Assembly (NCBI RefSeq): GCF_003344785.1
Contig: NZ_QPMK01000013.1
Coordinates: 1 to 64,000 of the forward strand
Source of the DNA: Thalassococcus profundi
GTDB lineage: Bacteria > Pseudomonadota > Alphaproteobacteria > Rhodobacterales > Rhodobacteraceae
DNA: 64,000 nt
Direction: 5' to 3'
In this document: positions 15,617 through 25,220 of the stretch, in pieces
Numbering within the stretch: the first letter of the stretch is position 1
Layout of the letters: each line of letters begins with the position of its first letter
Translations under genes and position numbers: made by a program
The notes under the pieces: generated by a model
The model's input: only the letters and a program-made list of their open reading frames with translations
The model's database searches: none
What the model was told of the DNA's origin: nothing

Positions 15617-17436
15617 CCTTACCGGTCGACATGCCCCGCACGTTTGACGCGGTTGTCGCTGAATTTGGCGACCGGTTCAGCATTTCCGAGCGGGTCCTCG
15701 ATCCGGCCCTGCGGATCGGCAACGGCCCCGTGCGCCTTGCCGCCCGGTTGGGTGGCCTGCGGACGGTTCGTGGCGCGCAGACCTTTGTCGAGTCGCCCTC
15801 ACCGCGCCACGCTTGGGTGCTGGATGGCGATACGATAAGGCCTCTGCCGCAGGATACGCCTGATCTGGTAGCCAAGATCCTTGAAGGTGCCAATCCGCAG
15901 GATGTCCCGTTTGCCTTGGGCATAAGGCTTACGCGGGAGCCGAACGAATTGATCCAGATCGAGGCAGATCAGGATATGTTCCGGTCCGGCACGGGTGCCG
16001 CCGACGAACTTGGATCGGAGATGGCCATTCCCGGACTGGACGCCAAACTGTTTCCCTATCAGGCCCGCGGTGTCCAGTGGATGTGGCAGACCGCCAAGCG
16101 GACCGGAGGTTTGATCCTCGCGGATGAAATGGGCCTTGGGAAAACCCTGCAGATCATCGCACTCCTTTTGATGGATCCGCCTCCGCACACTGCACCGGCG
16201 CTCATCGTCTGCCCGACAAGCCTGATCGCCAACTGGGTCCGTGAGATCCGCCGTTTTTCGCCATCACTCTCCATTCTGGTGCATCGGGGTGCGTATCGCG
16301 CTGGCATCTACCGCGACCTGCAGGTCGCCTCCGTCGTCATCACGACCTATGACACCATGGTCAACGACATTGCCGTGCTTTCGTCTTTGGAGTGGTCCTG
16401 GGTGATCTGCGACGAAGCTCAGGCCGTCAAGAACCCGGAGTCCAATCGTCGTCAGGCACTGGCCACCATTCCTCGGCGCTGCGCCATCCCCATGACAGGC
16501 ACGCCCGTCGAGAACACCCTTCTCGACCTTTGGTCGCTGGTCGATCTGGCGGTGCCCGGAATGCTGAGCACACGAAGCGTCTTCGAGGTCGAGTTCCCAG
16601 ATACTGTGGAAGCTGCTCAAAGCCTTGCGCGGCTGACCGACCCGGTAATCCTGAAGCGGCGGGTCGCCGATGTCGCAGGCGACCTGCCCGAACGGATCGA
16701 TGTCGATCTTCCCATCTCGCTCGACGACGACCTCGCCCGGCAATACGAATTGGTCAGGCAAACGACTCTCGAGAAATATCCTGTGGCCGGAGCGCTGGTC
16801 GCAACGCTGCAATTGCAACTGTTCTGCGCTCACCCATGGCTACGGAGCCGGGACGATGCTCAGGATCACGACAACGCCGACGTGGTGGCAAATGACACTG
16901 TGCCCCTGATGACGCCGAAGATGGAGCGGGCCATTGCACTCCTGCGCGAAGCATTCATCAACCGGCGCAAAGTGATCATCTTTGCATCCTTCAACAGGAT
17001 TGGAGACCTGCTGAAGAAAGCCGGGCATGACCTGCCCACCGCGTGGTGGGGTGCCATCAACGGCAGCACTGCTCAGGAAGATCGTCAAGCCATTGTCGAT
17101 GAATTCTCGGCCTTCGACGGTCCGGCCTGTCTTGTGCTCAACCCGCGCGCCGCGGGCGCAGGGCTGAACATCACCGCCGCGACCATCGTCATCCACTTCA
17201 CGCCCCTCTGGAACCCCGCCCTCGAGACGCAGGCCAGCGCACGCGCGCACCGCCGCGGACAGACCGAGCCGGTTACGATTTACCGCCTCTTCTACGAGAA
17301 TACTGTGGAACAGGTGATGGTCGAGCGATCAGCATGGAAGAGTGAATTGGCGAACGAGACCTTGCCCGTGGCAATCCGCGACACCGAGGATCTGACACGG
17401 GCACTCCAGATGACCCCCAATGGAAATCCCCGATGA
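15613..17436 (+). CDS. SNF2-family DNA helicase/translocase
   Basis: A 607-residue SF2 ATPase. After a 140-residue N-terminal domain come LFPYQARGVQWM, the Walker A segment ADEMGLGKT (171-178), CPTSLIANW, the DEAQ box (267-270), TGTPVENTLLDLWSLVD, and in the second lobe LNPRAAGAGLNITAA and SARAHRRGQTEPVTIYRLF. These are complete SWI2/SNF2 motifs. Such motors translocate on double-stranded DNA. GTG at 15613 overlaps the HNH stop as GTGA and is preferred; ATG at 15631 is the alternative. The stop overlaps the next ATG as ATGA. It probably drives the GHKL/Vsr/HNH complex along DNA, by analogy with other helicase-containing restriction systems. Confidence 0.93.
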   Translation: MTLPVDMPRTFDAVVAEFGDRFSISERVLDPALRIGNGPVRLAARLGGLRTVRGAQTFVESPSPRHAWVLDGDTIRPLPQDTPDLVAKILEGANPQDVPFALGIRLTREPNELIQIEADQDMFRSGTGAADELGSEMAIPGLDAKLFPYQARGVQWMWQTAKRTGGLILADEMGLGKTLQIIALLLMDPPPHTAPALIVCPTSLIANWVREIRRFSPSLSILVHRGAYRAGIYRDLQVASVVITTYDTMVNDIAVLSSLEWSWVICDEAQAVKNPESNRRQALATIPRRCAIPMTGTPVENTLLDLWSLVDLAVPGMLSTRSVFEVEFPDTVEAAQSLARLTDPVILKRRVADVAGDLPERIDVDLPISLDDDLARQYELVRQTTLEKYPVAGALVATLQLQLFCAHPWLRSRDDAQDHDNADVVANDTVPLMTPKMERAIALLREAFINRRKVIIFASFNRIGDLLKKAGHDLPTAWWGAINGSTAQEDRQAIVDEFSAFDGPACLVLNPRAAGAGLNITAATIVIHFTPLWNPALETQASARAHRRGQTEPVTIYRLFYENTVEQVMVERSAWKSELANETLPVAIRDTEDLTRALQMTPNGNPR

Positions 17437-17867
17437 AGAAATTCCTCAAGACCCTCAGTGCCAATGATGTCGGCTCGACGGGAGCCCACATGGGTGGCAT
17501 CCTCATTCCCAAGGGCGATGCCGAGCTTCTGGCATTCCTGCCGCACTTGGACCCCAAAGAATACAATCCAGACGAATGGATCCAGTGCGTGACGCCCGAT
17601 GGGCGCGAACTTCGCTTGCGTTACGTTTACTACAACAATCGCTTTCACAAACCGAACGGGACGCGAAACGAATACCGGATCACGCACCTCACAAAATTCC
17701 TGAGGACGGAAGGTGCCAAGGAAGGCGATACTTTCGAAATCTCCAAAGAGGACGGCGCCACCCGCTACCTGATCAGTGTTGTCAAAGCCGAGCAGGAACC
17801 CGACGAGCCAGCCGACGATGGCCCCGTCCGCATCAAGATTTCCAATGGCTGGCGCCGCATACATTGA
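17433..17867 (+). CDS. EcoRII-N/B3-like DNA-binding protein
   Basis: A 144-residue protein formed almost wholly by an EcoRII N-terminal (B3-like) domain: LSANDVGSTGAHMGGILIPK at the start, RYVYYNNRF in the middle, and GTRNEYRITHL, then DTFEISK, near the end. In EcoRII this domain binds CCWGG as allosteric effector and restrains the catalytic domain. Here there is no catalytic domain; only about 30 acidic and basic residues follow. It is last in unit A, coupled to the SNF2 gene by ATGA. It is a likely specificity subunit that recognises the same sequence as the Dcm enzyme. That recognition is an inference from family and context. Confidence 0.8.
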   Translation: MKKFLKTLSANDVGSTGAHMGGILIPKGDAELLAFLPHLDPKEYNPDEWIQCVTPDGRELRLRYVYYNNRFHKPNGTRNEYRITHLTKFLRTEGAKEGDTFEISKEDGATRYLISVVKAEQEPDEPADDGPVRIKISNGWRRIH

Positions 17868-17920
17868 CCATCGGCCGACCGGGAAACGGAAGACCGAGGG
17901 TCAAAGCCCGCTCAGCTTAC

Positions 17921-19681
17921 TTACTCGACCAGATCCTTGAAAAAAGAGAGCGGTCCGGCACTTAACAAGCTCCGGTCAAGAAAACCATTCCAAGCCTCAC
18001 AACTCGTCTCTGGCAGGAACACGCAGTTATGGCAGGCCGCGTGGTTTCCGTTCGAGCCACTCCGCGCCATGCCTTCGGAACAAAGCGGATCAGCGGAGCA
18101 AAGTTCATGGTCGGCCAGCGCCTGCAGGACAAGTAGCTCCATCCGCGCCGGTCGCGCCTGCCGCGAAAGCCCGCCCATGGTTCCATCTGCATCGGGCGTT
18201 GAGGTGTAGATCAGGAGTCCAGCCATATCCGGCCCGACATAAAGCCGTTCGCGCAAGGCGCTCGAAGAATATCCGCTGTCGAGGGACAGGCGCGCGATCA
18301 GCGCATGCGCAAAAGTGTGGATCAGCATGTATCGTGCGTTGAGTTGGGATGGCGCGCCATCCGCCTGCTTTCCCTCGGCCCGAGCGGTATCCATGTGTGT
18401 CTGAGTCAGCCGGGCAAGATGTTCGATAACATCCGGCCTGTTTTCCCATTCTGAAACAGCATCGAGGTTCAACGACAGGAACACGCCTTCCCCGTGCATC
18501 GCAACGGCCGGCAGCCATGACAGACCAGATCGAGACAGCGGCACCGCATCCGGCTTGCCACCGACCTGCGCCTTCAGTCTCGTGAACCCGGTCAAGGCAC
18601 GCACCTCCCGAAGACGTTCCACGGACGAAACCCAAGAGATCATCCCTGAGAATGTGGCCGGCACAGGCTGCTGACGGTTCAGCAGGATCATCGCATTTTC
18701 GTCGGACGCCGAGGTATCCGTCAGCAGCATCCGGAACTCGTCCAGCCGCAGATCTCCTTCACTTCCCGAATTGTCTTCCTTAATCTCCCTGAAACGACGA
18801 GCAATTTGCTCTGCACTTTCGGTACCGTCCCAGGTAGGAAGGACTTTCTTCGTGATGAAGGCGATCTTCATGTCTTCATCGTCGAGGAAATCGAGCATGT
18901 CGACGAAGTCCGCGATCTTTTCCCTGAATGGCACCTTCCAGTCAGGAAGCGTGATCGCGCTCTGCTCAATCGAGAAGTAGACGTTGCTTGCTCCCCGTTG
19001 CGTGATCCGTGGCGCAGCCTCGCATCCCATCTCGCGTCCGCCAAGCCATGGCCGGCCACCGCCGCACTTGTGTTTTGGGATACCCTTTGGTGAAAACGCT
19101 TCGGCCATTGAACGGCCAGCGCCGCAGGACTTGCAGGTCAGTAGCAGTCCTCCGATGCCCGCTCCGACCGTCTTCAACGCCAGGACTGGCTGAGAACATT
19201 CGGCTTCATGCGTTAGCCACGACGTCCACGGAAAATCGTCGAGGTGGCCGTTCTCGCAAATCGTGACAAAACGGACAGGCACCACGGCGGGTTTTCCGCG
19301 GCATCGGCCACAATGCAGGCTATCGCCATTCCTCGAGGGTGCCCATTGTCCTGAGCGGTTGATGGCGTGGCATTCGGGACAGGAGAGCCAATCCGGAAAC
19401 CGTTCCATGGGAAGCACGCGGTCCCTGGTTTGTCCGTCCTTGAGGTAGGTCCCGACTGGCGGCGCCCGGAAGTGATCGACGCCCAACAGAGCTTCAAGTC
19501 TCGGTTCGCGAACCACGTCCTGCTTGTAGCCGCCTTTCGTGTAGGCCTCCCATGCCTCCAACCCCTGCATGACCCCTGAAAGCAGTGCGCCGCTTCCCGG
19601 CAGACGGAAATCAACAATCGATCCGGGACCGAAGGTTGATATGATCTGGCTGCGGCGGATGCTGCCAACATTCTTGCTCAT
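17921..19681 (-). CDS. DrmB-like DUF1998 protein
   Basis: A 586-residue protein. The N-terminus IRRSQIISTFGPGSIVDF is typical of DISARM DrmB. Zinc sites are visible: CPEC/CGRC (101-104, 124-127), a CKSCGAG site, and a C-terminal group with CSADPLC and CHNCVFLPETSC. The DUF1998 core includes MLIHTFAHALIARLSLDSGY, and YTSTPDADGTMGGLSRQ. In DISARM, DrmA and DrmB form a complex that is loaded on incoming DNA and held off by methylation. The start overlaps the DrmA-like stop as ATGA. No enzymatic motif is seen, as for the family. Last gene of unit B; converges on unit A with about 50 bp between. Confidence 0.9.
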   Translation of the reverse strand: MSKNVGSIRRSQIISTFGPGSIVDFRLPGSGALLSGVMQGLEAWEAYTKGGYKQDVVREPRLEALLGVDHFRAPPVGTYLKDGQTRDRVLPMERFPDWLSCPECHAINRSGQWAPSRNGDSLHCGRCRGKPAVVPVRFVTICENGHLDDFPWTSWLTHEAECSQPVLALKTVGAGIGGLLLTCKSCGAGRSMAEAFSPKGIPKHKCGGGRPWLGGREMGCEAAPRITQRGASNVYFSIEQSAITLPDWKVPFREKIADFVDMLDFLDDEDMKIAFITKKVLPTWDGTESAEQIARRFREIKEDNSGSEGDLRLDEFRMLLTDTSASDENAMILLNRQQPVPATFSGMISWVSSVERLREVRALTGFTRLKAQVGGKPDAVPLSRSGLSWLPAVAMHGEGVFLSLNLDAVSEWENRPDVIEHLARLTQTHMDTARAEGKQADGAPSQLNARYMLIHTFAHALIARLSLDSGYSSSALRERLYVGPDMAGLLIYTSTPDADGTMGGLSRQARPARMELLVLQALADHELCSADPLCSEGMARSGSNGNHAACHNCVFLPETSCEAWNGFLDRSLLSAGPLSFFKDLVE

Positions 19682-22600
19682 TGTATTTCCTCAGCGTCCG
19701 ACGAAGCAATTTCCTTGATGACGAACTCTGTCGATGGCTCGACAGCGCGAAGCGTTCCCGGAGTGGCCCGTGAAAGGCCTTTGGTGAAGCCGGAGGCATT
19801 CGATGTCGCCTGTGCGTCCGCTGAAATCAGCAGACCGTTGTCCGACCAGTTGTCCCAGTATTTCGGCAATGCCCCACGGCGCAGCCAGAGCTTGAGGAAT
19901 TCTTCAAGCTCGCGACGGGAAGCGTCAGCTTCACCCGGGTCGACGTTGGCAATTCGCTGACATATCAGATCGATCAACGCCTTCAGGTCGGCCGCGTGGT
20001 CCGCCGCCGCGGCCGGAGTGTCCAACATGCCCGGCACCAGATGCCGCGCCATGGCAACGAACGGAGCATGGAGCGCCTTGTCCCGCGCCCTCGGTGCAAA
20101 TGGGGTCACACCAGTTGCCTCGACATCCCGGTAGAGGGCACCATGCCAAGTCGGGAAGGTCTCATAACGGCTTCGGTCGCGGGACTTGCTCGCGTTGTAG
20201 AGCGTGACGACAAGCCCGGGCACACGACCGCGGCCAACGCGGCTCGTTGCCTGGATGTACTCGGCGATGGTCTTTGGCTGGCCGTTGACCAGCATCAAAC
20301 CCAGACGCCCGACGTCGAGACCGACCGAAATCATGTTTGACGCGAGCACCACATCGGCCGCTTCGCCATTGTCGCGGGTCGCATCCAGTTCCACGAGCTT
20401 GTCGCGGATTTCGTCCGACTTGACCCGGCTGGTCAACTCAGTCGGCGGCTGCAGGTGACGAGGCTCTTCCTGCCGTCGCGCCGATACCAGTTCGAGCCCA
20501 TGCGTGACGTCATCCTGCATTATGATCGAAGCGCTGCCGAGTTCGCGCAGCGAATTGAAGTAACCAACGAGCGTCCAGTAGTGATCCCCCTCCACGTCAG
20601 TGAAGCTGGGATCGGCAGCGGCTTGGAGGAGCGACGACGCGATCGCCTGATAGATGTAGCTCCCAGTGCGTCCAGCCGTCGTGACGCCCAGATACAGTCG
20701 ACCGAAGCTATCCTCTTCAACACAGGCGAAACCCGAATTGGAATGATGCAATCCGGGCGGTGGGAATTGCATGACGCGACGATCGAACAGGTTCAGCACC
20801 TGATCCGCCGCGCGCCTGATCGTTGCGGTGGAGCCGATCACCTTCGGGCGTCGGCCGTCCCGGGTGCAAAGCGCGTCGATGGCAGTTTCAAAGAGGCCCG
20901 CCATGCTGCCCAATGGCCCGGATATGAGATGCAGTTCGTCTTGGATGATCAGATCGGGTGGCAACCGATCGGCATTTCCGAGACCGAAAAGGCGACCGGT
21001 TTCCTTCTTTGTGACGATCTGGACGAATTTGTCAGCGGTGCCCAGCAGCAGCGTCGGAAGTTCGCGGTAGATGTCCTCGTCAACCGTCCAGAACGGAAGG
21101 TGATCACGCGCCTGTCCTGATTTGCATCCGGCATCACGACAGCATGCATGAATCCGGTCGCCACTTGCGGCTATGTCCCAGTCGAGGTGCGAACCGCAGT
21201 CCGGGCAATGCTCGATCTGGGCCGGTGAGCCGGTCTTTTCCGTTTCGACGATCCTGTTCGGCGTTGTATCCCGCCCGACCCAGAGGCCGATGGAAATCGG
21301 CGCGCCTTGCGCGAGCGAGGAAGGGACATCGATTCCAGGGCAATCACAGTCCCCTGTCCGCAACAGATCACAGGCAAGGATCATCGCTGCTGCCCGCTGG
21401 AACTGCTGCGCCGTCAACAGACGCAGCGTGTAGCGCATCAGGACGGTCACGCCTTCCGACTCGGGGCCACCCTGCTGACGGCGCAGGAATATGGTATATG
21501 CGGTCAGCAGAAGGTAGGCCTCAGTCTTGCCGCCCCCGGTGGGAAACCAGAGCAAGTCCATCACACCGCGATCAGTGTGATCCCGGTCCCCTGCCGAAGC
21601 CATGCACAGCAGAACGAAAGCCATCTGAAACGGGCGCCAGACCAGAGGGCCGATGCGGGAATCCCGCTTCCGCTTCCATTCGTTCTGCTGCCAGAGTGCA
21701 CGGTTGGCGAGGCGGAATGCCAAGAGCTCCGGACCATCAGCCCGCAGAAGATTTACACCCCCTCTCATCCTGGCCAACGCTGTGCGGCACTCATCCAGAT
21801 GTCGCCGCGCCGTTTCCTGAAGCCCGGTCGGCAGCACCTCAACTTCCGCGTCTCGAGCCTTGATCCAGTCGTCGTAGCACGCGCAAAGGTCGTCGAGCGC
21901 CGCACAAACATCGCTATGGGGCGCGATAGACAGCCACTCGGACCCCAAGGCCCCCTCAAGCTTCGTCGCGACGAGTTTCGCAAAAAATTCTGGATCGCCC
22001 AAAGGTCCCGGCGATCTGACCAGAGTTGACGGCAGCCACTCGGTCGCGAGGCGAACCGTTCCATCCGGCATTTGCTCACTTCGGATGGAGCAGGTGTGGC
22101 CTGCGCCGTAGTCAGGTGCGTCGCGATAAAGCAGCGCGGCCGTGGCACGGTCCTCATCGGGCATCCGCTGCATCGGGTCCGGACGCGGAACGATAAGGCC
22201 GAAATCTGGGTCAGCCTCGACGCTGAAGCCCACCTGATGCAAATCGCCAACACCCCTCAATCCAGGCTCGGGTTTCTTTGGCGTCACGTTTCTGTTCAGA
22301 AGAATGACCGTCACGAGATAAAGGTCGCCGTGTTTGCGACTACGCAACCATAGCGCCAGATCCGGAATTCCCGGCACATCATATTCGCCGTCGCGATCCT
22401 CAGGTAGTTCTATGGAGTTACGGGCGGTCAGAGGTTTGCGGGTCCAGTCGAAGCGTGGGCGCCCTTCATCTGAGGTTGCACGGGCCACAGCCTCGTAGCG
22501 GGCCGCCGAAACATCCACATTGAGCAGGACGTTTTCGCCATCCTTCGAGCGCACGGCGAATGACAAACCGGCCGAACTCGGGCGAAAAGTTTCCGGCGGC

Positions 22601-22818
22601 ACACGAGCCGCAGCATCGTCTTCCTCATCGGAGACAAGAACTGCGCCTTCCGTTTCGCCCACGCCCTGTGGGCTCTTCTGAGCGAACAGGATGCCCGTCA
22701 TGTAAATTTCCGACGGACTGTCGTGCAGGATCTCGTCACCCACCAAGGGCCCCATGAGATCCTGCCTGAGGCGTTCGATCATCCGCTGGCGCGCGGCATC
22801 CCCAACATTATTGGTCAT
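19678..22818 (-). CDS. DrmA-like SF2 helicase
   Basis: A helicase of about 1046 residues. The Walker A segment LLWFPTGGGKTEAY is near residue 430, the Walker B segment is IIQDELHLISGPLG, a zinc-like group CPDCG/CC/C lies between them, and the second lobe has SNMISVGLDVGRLGLMLV and IQATSRVGRG. This arrangement matches DrmA of DISARM. The N-terminal 400 residues are the family's DUF-type region. ATG at 22818 is preferred to 22824 because GGGGAG lies seven bases before it. Both overlap the end of the UvrD-like gene. DrmA is a DNA translocase of the DrmAB complex in DISARM. It is somewhat shorter than most DrmA proteins. Confidence 0.88.
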   Translation of the reverse strand: MTNNVGDAARQRMIERLRQDLMGPLVGDEILHDSPSEIYMTGILFAQKSPQGVGETEGAVLVSDEEDDAAARVPPETFRPSSAGLSFAVRSKDGENVLLNVDVSAARYEAVARATSDEGRPRFDWTRKPLTARNSIELPEDRDGEYDVPGIPDLALWLRSRKHGDLYLVTVILLNRNVTPKKPEPGLRGVGDLHQVGFSVEADPDFGLIVPRPDPMQRMPDEDRATAALLYRDAPDYGAGHTCSIRSEQMPDGTVRLATEWLPSTLVRSPGPLGDPEFFAKLVATKLEGALGSEWLSIAPHSDVCAALDDLCACYDDWIKARDAEVEVLPTGLQETARRHLDECRTALARMRGGVNLLRADGPELLAFRLANRALWQQNEWKRKRDSRIGPLVWRPFQMAFVLLCMASAGDRDHTDRGVMDLLWFPTGGGKTEAYLLLTAYTIFLRRQQGGPESEGVTVLMRYTLRLLTAQQFQRAAAMILACDLLRTGDCDCPGIDVPSSLAQGAPISIGLWVGRDTTPNRIVETEKTGSPAQIEHCPDCGSHLDWDIAASGDRIHACCRDAGCKSGQARDHLPFWTVDEDIYRELPTLLLGTADKFVQIVTKKETGRLFGLGNADRLPPDLIIQDELHLISGPLGSMAGLFETAIDALCTRDGRRPKVIGSTATIRRAADQVLNLFDRRVMQFPPPGLHHSNSGFACVEEDSFGRLYLGVTTAGRTGSYIYQAIASSLLQAAADPSFTDVEGDHYWTLVGYFNSLRELGSASIIMQDDVTHGLELVSARRQEEPRHLQPPTELTSRVKSDEIRDKLVELDATRDNGEAADVVLASNMISVGLDVGRLGLMLVNGQPKTIAEYIQATSRVGRGRVPGLVVTLYNASKSRDRSRYETFPTWHGALYRDVEATGVTPFAPRARDKALHAPFVAMARHLVPGMLDTPAAAADHAADLKALIDLICQRIANVDPGEADASRRELEEFLKLWLRRGALPKYWDNWSDNGLLISADAQATSNASGFTKGLSRATPGTLRAVEPSTEFVIKEIASSDAEEIQ

Positions 22819-25114
22819 CGTCATTCTCCCCGTGCCCGGCGCCACGCGCGACGCCCTGAAGCACCGGCAGCAGTGTCACCGCTTGAATTTTGCCATCGCT
22901 CCGACGGTCAACCACGGTCGTGGCTCCGACCACGCGTAATGTGCCGGAGGCAAGCCCGCCCCGGGTGGACTCGATGTGATCGAGGTCATCGGTCAATTGG
23001 CCTTCGGCTTCCGCCAACGGTTCGCCACTGTCCGTGACAAGATGCCAGGGCGACCCGTCACCAGAGGCAATCCGCCGGAAAGAGCAGTTAGGTTGCCGGA
23101 ACGCGGCCTCCCAGACGGACAATGCAGGAACGACCCCAGCGAGCGGGCGCAATCCTTCCGACCCTGACAAAAGAAGGCCCCCACTGTTTCCACGCAACCA
23201 TCTGCTGCCATTCTTGCCAGGCCGCACCATTCCCGCCTGCGCCCTGCCCAGATACAGGTGTGTCGATGCCCTTGTCGCACCGACGAACAGAACCCTGGCC
23301 TCCTCCTGCCAATCGACATCATCGCCGGACGGAACCGGCGGCAGCATGAGAAGAACATTCGTCGCTTCCCGCCCCTTGGCACCATGGATAGATCCCAACA
23401 TCGGCCCCGCGGTGCCGACATGATCGCGCATGTGTCCCACCGGCTCACGTTCAATAGTTTCCGCGATGTCTTGGGGACGAGCTGTTGGCCCTTTGCCAAG
23501 GGACTGAAGGTCAGAAAGAACGTCTTCTTCATTCACATCGAACGGCGCGGGGTGGAGGTCTGCAAGCCGCCGGCGTACATGCTCAAGGCGAATTGCGGCG
23601 CCCGGAGCAAGACCAGCGCAAATCGCGCCTACCAGAGGATCGCAAACCGTGGTTTGACCCGACAATTTCAGACGATGTACGCGGGCTGCCCGCGTCAGCC
23701 GAACCGACGCGGCCTCGGTTGCCGCGCGGCCCCGGAAAAGGACCAGGCTATCATCCCGCCACGGGAAAACCTGCCCGGTCAGGCTCACGCTCGGGTCCGT
23801 CGCCACATCCTCGAGCATTTCGCGGATTTCGAGGTAGGTCGAACGCGGATCGCCGTCGGCCTCGAGTAGCGTCCGCGCCCGGGAAAAGAACTGCCGCAAG
23901 CTGTCTGATTTCGTCCGATGGTTCGACGTCAGGGAACGGTCCTCCCAACCGTGTTTACCTCTGAGCTCGGCATGAAGAGATCCTCCACCCCCGTTGTTTC
24001 CAGCCCACGATCCGTAGATCGCCTGCGCGTCGTCGCCCAGTATCGTTACGCCAACGCTCGCTGGCAGCGCATCGATCAAAGCGCGACAGAACATTCGGCG
24101 CTCTCCGACGATGTCCTGTGCTTCATCGATCACCAGATGTGAGGTGCGTGCCAACTGATCCAGCATCGCCTGCTCGCCGTCCGTGATCGATCTCCGGGCA
24201 ATGCGGATGGTCCGCTCACGTCCACCGCGCGGTCCATCACCAAGCGTGGTCACAAGGTTCCACGCGAGCGAGTCGATCGTTCCGCACATGACACCGCCGG
24301 CGTAGGTGTGCTCGGCCAAGGCATGTGAGATACGACGGCCCACCTCTTCGGCGGCGACCCGGGTGAAGGTGATGAGCCGAATGCCTGCGGGTGGAAGACC
24401 TTGCTTCACGAGATGGATGACACGTTCGGTGGCGGTGTGCGTTTTGCCACTACCAGGCCCGGCGGTGATGATTTGTCGTGCTCTTGCCGAGCACTCGATG
24501 ACTGCCATTTGCGATGGATCGGCAGCCTTTCCCTCTGTCCGGGGCAAAGGGAAATACTCCCTTAGCCAAGCCGATGAATCCTCGAGGATAGGTTGGTCGG
24601 GCACGACACCTGCAAGGCACAGCACCCGCGTTACTCTGTCGGAGGAAGTCGCGTCCATCGACCAGACACCTGTGTCCAGGATTTGCCAGAGCACTACGAG
24701 GTCAGAGCCTGAAAGCTCGCCGACCCAGTCGAGGAAACTGATGACACCGGATGGGACCACATCCGTTGTCCGCAACAGGCCATGGGGTTCACCTTGAGAT
24801 GGGTCGCCCCCGAGAAGGATGCATCGATCGCCCTGATACAGTACCGACACCATTCGCCGTTTGACCAGGACCTTGTCACCGTAGGATTTTCCGGAACCGA
24901 CGTCGCCACACGCCAGCAACGCTGACACGACAGCCTGTGCCTGCTGCTTTGCTGCCGTCTCGGACAAACAGTCAGCCACGGCGGCCGCCTTCAGACCTGC
25001 GATTGCCCGAGATGCCGGCACCGCCCCGAGATCATGCACGTCCCTGCGCAACTGCACGGCGAGTTTCTGAACCGGGGCGACGGCCTCGAGGGTGTCGGCA
25101 TCAGTGTTTTGCAT
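22808..25114 (-). CDS. UvrD/Rep-type SF1 helicase with an N-terminal extension
   Basis: A 768-residue protein when started at the ATG at 25114. Residues 200-700 form an SF1A helicase: AGPGSGKTHTATERV (218-232), TFTRVAAEEVGRR, the DEAQD box (330-334), ILGDDAQAIYGSW, LTSNHRTKSDSLRQF, SIHGAKGREATNVLL and RVLFVGATRAS. The first 200 residues are not part of the usual fold; they include a second P-loop-like GDVGSGKS at 71-78 and YQGDRCILLGGDP, perhaps a DNA-contacting or docking domain. It opens unit B and its 3' end overlaps the DrmA-like gene. A UvrD helicase is not a core DISARM component. The upstream in-frame extension to 25300 crosses the divergent gene and was rejected. Confidence 0.87.
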   Translation of the reverse strand: MQNTDADTLEAVAPVQKLAVQLRRDVHDLGAVPASRAIAGLKAAAVADCLSETAAKQQAQAVVSALLACGDVGSGKSYGDKVLVKRRMVSVLYQGDRCILLGGDPSQGEPHGLLRTTDVVPSGVISFLDWVGELSGSDLVVLWQILDTGVWSMDATSSDRVTRVLCLAGVVPDQPILEDSSAWLREYFPLPRTEGKAADPSQMAVIECSARARQIITAGPGSGKTHTATERVIHLVKQGLPPAGIRLITFTRVAAEEVGRRISHALAEHTYAGGVMCGTIDSLAWNLVTTLGDGPRGGRERTIRIARRSITDGEQAMLDQLARTSHLVIDEAQDIVGERRMFCRALIDALPASVGVTILGDDAQAIYGSWAGNNGGGGSLHAELRGKHGWEDRSLTSNHRTKSDSLRQFFSRARTLLEADGDPRSTYLEIREMLEDVATDPSVSLTGQVFPWRDDSLVLFRGRAATEAASVRLTRAARVHRLKLSGQTTVCDPLVGAICAGLAPGAAIRLEHVRRRLADLHPAPFDVNEEDVLSDLQSLGKGPTARPQDIAETIEREPVGHMRDHVGTAGPMLGSIHGAKGREATNVLLMLPPVPSGDDVDWQEEARVLFVGATRASTHLYLGRAQAGMVRPGKNGSRWLRGNSGGLLLSGSEGLRPLAGVVPALSVWEAAFRQPNCSFRRIASGDGSPWHLVTDSGEPLAEAEGQLTDDLDHIESTRGGLASGTLRVVGATTVVDRRSDGKIQAVTLLPVLQGVARGAGHGENDDDQ

Positions 25115-25220
25115 TCCGCGCTGTACTCGACCTAAGGTAATGACATAGCTATTGAAAATGGCCGTAAACCGCTCAAACCATGTAGCACCATTATTGGCGT
25201 CTGCGTGACGAAATGAAAAG
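25115..25220. promoter_or_regulatory. divergent promoter region of defence units B and C
   Basis: A 106-bp gap between the UvrD-like start and the start of unit C, more AT-rich than the genes on either side (for example AATGACATAGCTATTGAAAA). It must hold both promoters, which implies shared control. No operator was recognised. Confidence 0.55.

Noticed and set aside
24883-24906. Second Walker A-like GDVGSGKS in the UvrD-like protein as a separate ATPase domain
   Set aside because: No Walker B or other ATPase motif follows before the SF1 motifs, so it is noted only as an oddity of the N-terminal domain.
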